Shown: one piece after another, positions 4,276 to 5,327 of the stretch | Layout of the letters: each line of letters starts with the position of its first letter | How positions within the stretch are numbered: position 1 is the first letter of the stretch | DNA from: Acetobacterium sp. | GTDB taxonomy: Bacteria; Bacillota; Clostridia; Eubacteriales; Eubacteriaceae | NCBI GenBank assembly: GCA_022013395.1 | Contig: JAKLQL010000581.1 | Location: 1-5,327 of the forward strand | DNA: 5,327 bases | Direction of reading: 5' to 3' | Notes under the pieces: generated by a model | The model's input: the letters and a program-made list of their open reading frames with translations, nothing else | Told to the model about the DNA's origin: nothing | Databases searched by the model: none | Translations under genes and position numbers: made by a program

Positions 4276-5327
4276 ATGAAAAAGTTATCTATTTTATTGA
4301 TTACACTGATCTTATTATTTAGTGCAATGCCAGTCGAAGCAGCAACAAAAAAGAGAGTTGTAACAACAAAACCACCAACTACGACAACCACACCAACAAC
4401 GACTACACCAACAACGACTACACCAACAACGACTACACCAACGACGACTACACCAACGACGACTACACCAACGACGACTACGACAGCACAGGGAAAAAGT
4501 GTTAAAGACTATGGCGCTAAAGGTGATGGTGCAACAAATGATACAGCCGCTATTCAAACAGCACTGAACGAAAATTCAGCTGTTTATATACCGGATGGTA
4601 CCTATTTAGTTAATGTCGATCAAACATTGAAACCAAAATCAAGTCAGACAATTACCTTAAGTCAAAATGCAGTATTAAAAGCAATGCCATCTGCTAACGG
4701 ATATAACGCCGTAGTGCGAATGATTGGCGTTAGCAATGTTATTATTACCGGTGGCAAGATTGTCGGTGAACGAAATAATCACCAGGGAACCTCTGGTGAA
4801 TGGGGAATGGGCATTCATGTTATTCAAGGATCAAATAATATTACAATCAGTAACATTACCGTCAGCGATTGCTGGGGAGATGGCATCTTCTTAGGCGATT
4901 CACCAGCAGTAACAGATGTTACCATAGATAATGTAATTGGCGACAATAATCGACGTCAAGGCCTATCTATTACAGATGCTAAACGAGTCATTATCAAAAA
5001 CAGTATTTTTAAAAACACCAATGGTACATTGCCACAAGCTGGTATCGATATTGAACCGGATGCAAATCAGACATCTGAAGATATTCAAATTATCAACACC
5101 CAGTGTTATGGCAACGCCGGATCGGGTTTAGATTTAATGGGAATCACCGGAACGATTCAACGCGTTTCTCTTACTGATAGTACCTTAAAAGATAATGGCA
5201 GTATGGGACTTCGACTTGTTAAAACCAGTGATTTAACATTCAATAATAATATCGTTACAAACAATTTATATGGCGTTGAAATTGAGAAAGATGTTTATAA
5301 TGCGTCATTCAAGAATATGACCGTATC
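4276..5327 (+). CDS. Secreted pectate-lyase-superfamily parallel beta-helix protein, 3' partial
   Basis: The frame is open from the ATG to the window edge (350 complete codons) and has no stop, so the C-terminus is missing. Residues 1-22 form a clear signal peptide: MKK, a hydrophobic core, and probable cleavage after VEA. Residues 33-70 are a low-complexity Thr/Pro linker of PTTTT units, probably extended and possibly glycosylated. From residue 76 the sequence [20 protein letters not shown], followed by [10 protein letters not shown] (103-112), is the hallmark N-terminus of the pectate lyase superfamily (Pfam Pectate_lyase_3 type). After it come irregular repeats rich in N, I, V, T and G (such as [30 protein letters not shown]) that fit right-handed beta-helix coils. 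Such proteins include polysaccharide lyases, hydrolases, epimerases, phage-tailspike-like depolymerases and non-enzymatic adhesins; catalytic residues cannot be assigned. Its leader with four GEMM-I aptamers indicates control by cyclic dinucleotides, fitting a role in biofilm matrix or attachment. Confidence 0.88.
   Translation, partial: MKKLSILLITLILLFSAMPVEAATKKRVVTTKPPTTTTTPTTTTPTTTTPTTTTPTTTTPTTTTPTTTTTAQGKSVKDYGAKGDGATNDTAAIQTALNENSAVYIPDGTYLVNVDQTLKPKSSQTITLSQNAVLKAMPSANGYNAVVRMIGVSNVIITGGKIVGERNNHQGTSGEWGMGIHVIQGSNNITISNITVSDCWGDGIFLGDSPAVTDVTIDNVIGDNNRRQGLSITDAKRVIIKNSIFKNTNGTLPQAGIDIEPDANQTSEDIQIINTQCYGNAGSGLDLMGITGTIQRVSLTDSTLKDNGSMGLRLVKTSDLTFNNNIVTNNLYGVEIEKDVYNASFKNMTV
4372..4485 (+). 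repeat. In-frame 15-base tandem repeat encoding PTTTT units
   Basis: Five complete 15-base units lie at 4393-4467, flanked by degenerate partial units. The first three read CCAACAACGACTACA and the next two CCAACGACGACTACA, a single synonymous change (ACA to ACG). Unit number could vary by slippage without breaking the frame, changing only the linker length of the secreted protein. Confidence 0.9.

Noticed and set aside
4315..4557. Minus-strand frame encoding a cysteine- and arginine-rich 80-residue peptide
   Set aside because: It is the reverse reading of the PTTTT repeat inside the secreted beta-helix gene. The apparent Cys/Trp/Arg repeat is an artefact of that DNA repeat, and the plus-strand protein has a signal peptide and family motifs.
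4937..5131. Plus-strand frame of 64 residues
   Set aside because: It lies out of frame inside the beta-helix coding sequence and shows no motif or ribosome-binding site.

Overview
The window looks like low-GC Firmicutes DNA, probably a clostridial or Eubacteriaceae-type anaerobe. The support is AT-rich codons, strong purine-rich ribosome-binding sites, a Firmicutes-style polysaccharide flippase and class I cyclic-di-GMP (GEMM-I) riboswitches. An Acetobacterium-like source is only a guess; nothing in the window fixes the genus.

Positions 1-3622 are the end of an exopolysaccharide or cell-surface polysaccharide cluster on the plus strand: the C-terminal part of a Wzy-like polymerase (1-905, cut by the window edge), a family 2 glycosyltransferase (928-1959) and a Wzx-like flippase (2087-3622). 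Together they would add a sugar to a lipid-linked repeat unit, flip it across the membrane and polymerise it outside. The 127-base gap between glycosyltransferase and flippase holds a short frame broken by one stop codon and an 18-codon small ORF that runs into the flippase ribosome-binding site.

Positions 3623-4275 contain no ordinary gene but are the most interesting part. A strong extended -10 promoter (3658-3686) should start an RNA with a leader of about 580 bases. That leader carries four consecutive GEMM-I aptamers (cores 3835-3898, 3945-4008, 4082-4145, 4190-4260). All four keep the GAAA tetraloop, the intercalating A (A47 in Vc2 numbering) and the ligand-contacting C (C92). Copies 1, 2 and 4 have G at position 20, as expected for c-di-GMP sensors. 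Copy 3 has A, the base associated with 3',3'-cGAMP recognition or relaxed specificity. Copies 1 and 3 are each followed by six T; copies 2 and 4 are each followed by a Shine-Dalgarno sequence and an ATG. This suggests a duplicated two-aptamer module mixing transcriptional and translational control.

From 4276 to the window end runs an open, incomplete gene for a secreted protein: signal peptide, threonine/proline-rich linker encoded by a 15-base repeat, then a pectate-lyase-superfamily parallel beta-helix. The likely picture is a cyclic-dinucleotide-controlled extracellular beta-helix protein, either a matrix-degrading enzyme or a matrix or adhesion protein, encoded next to the polysaccharide machinery it may act on.
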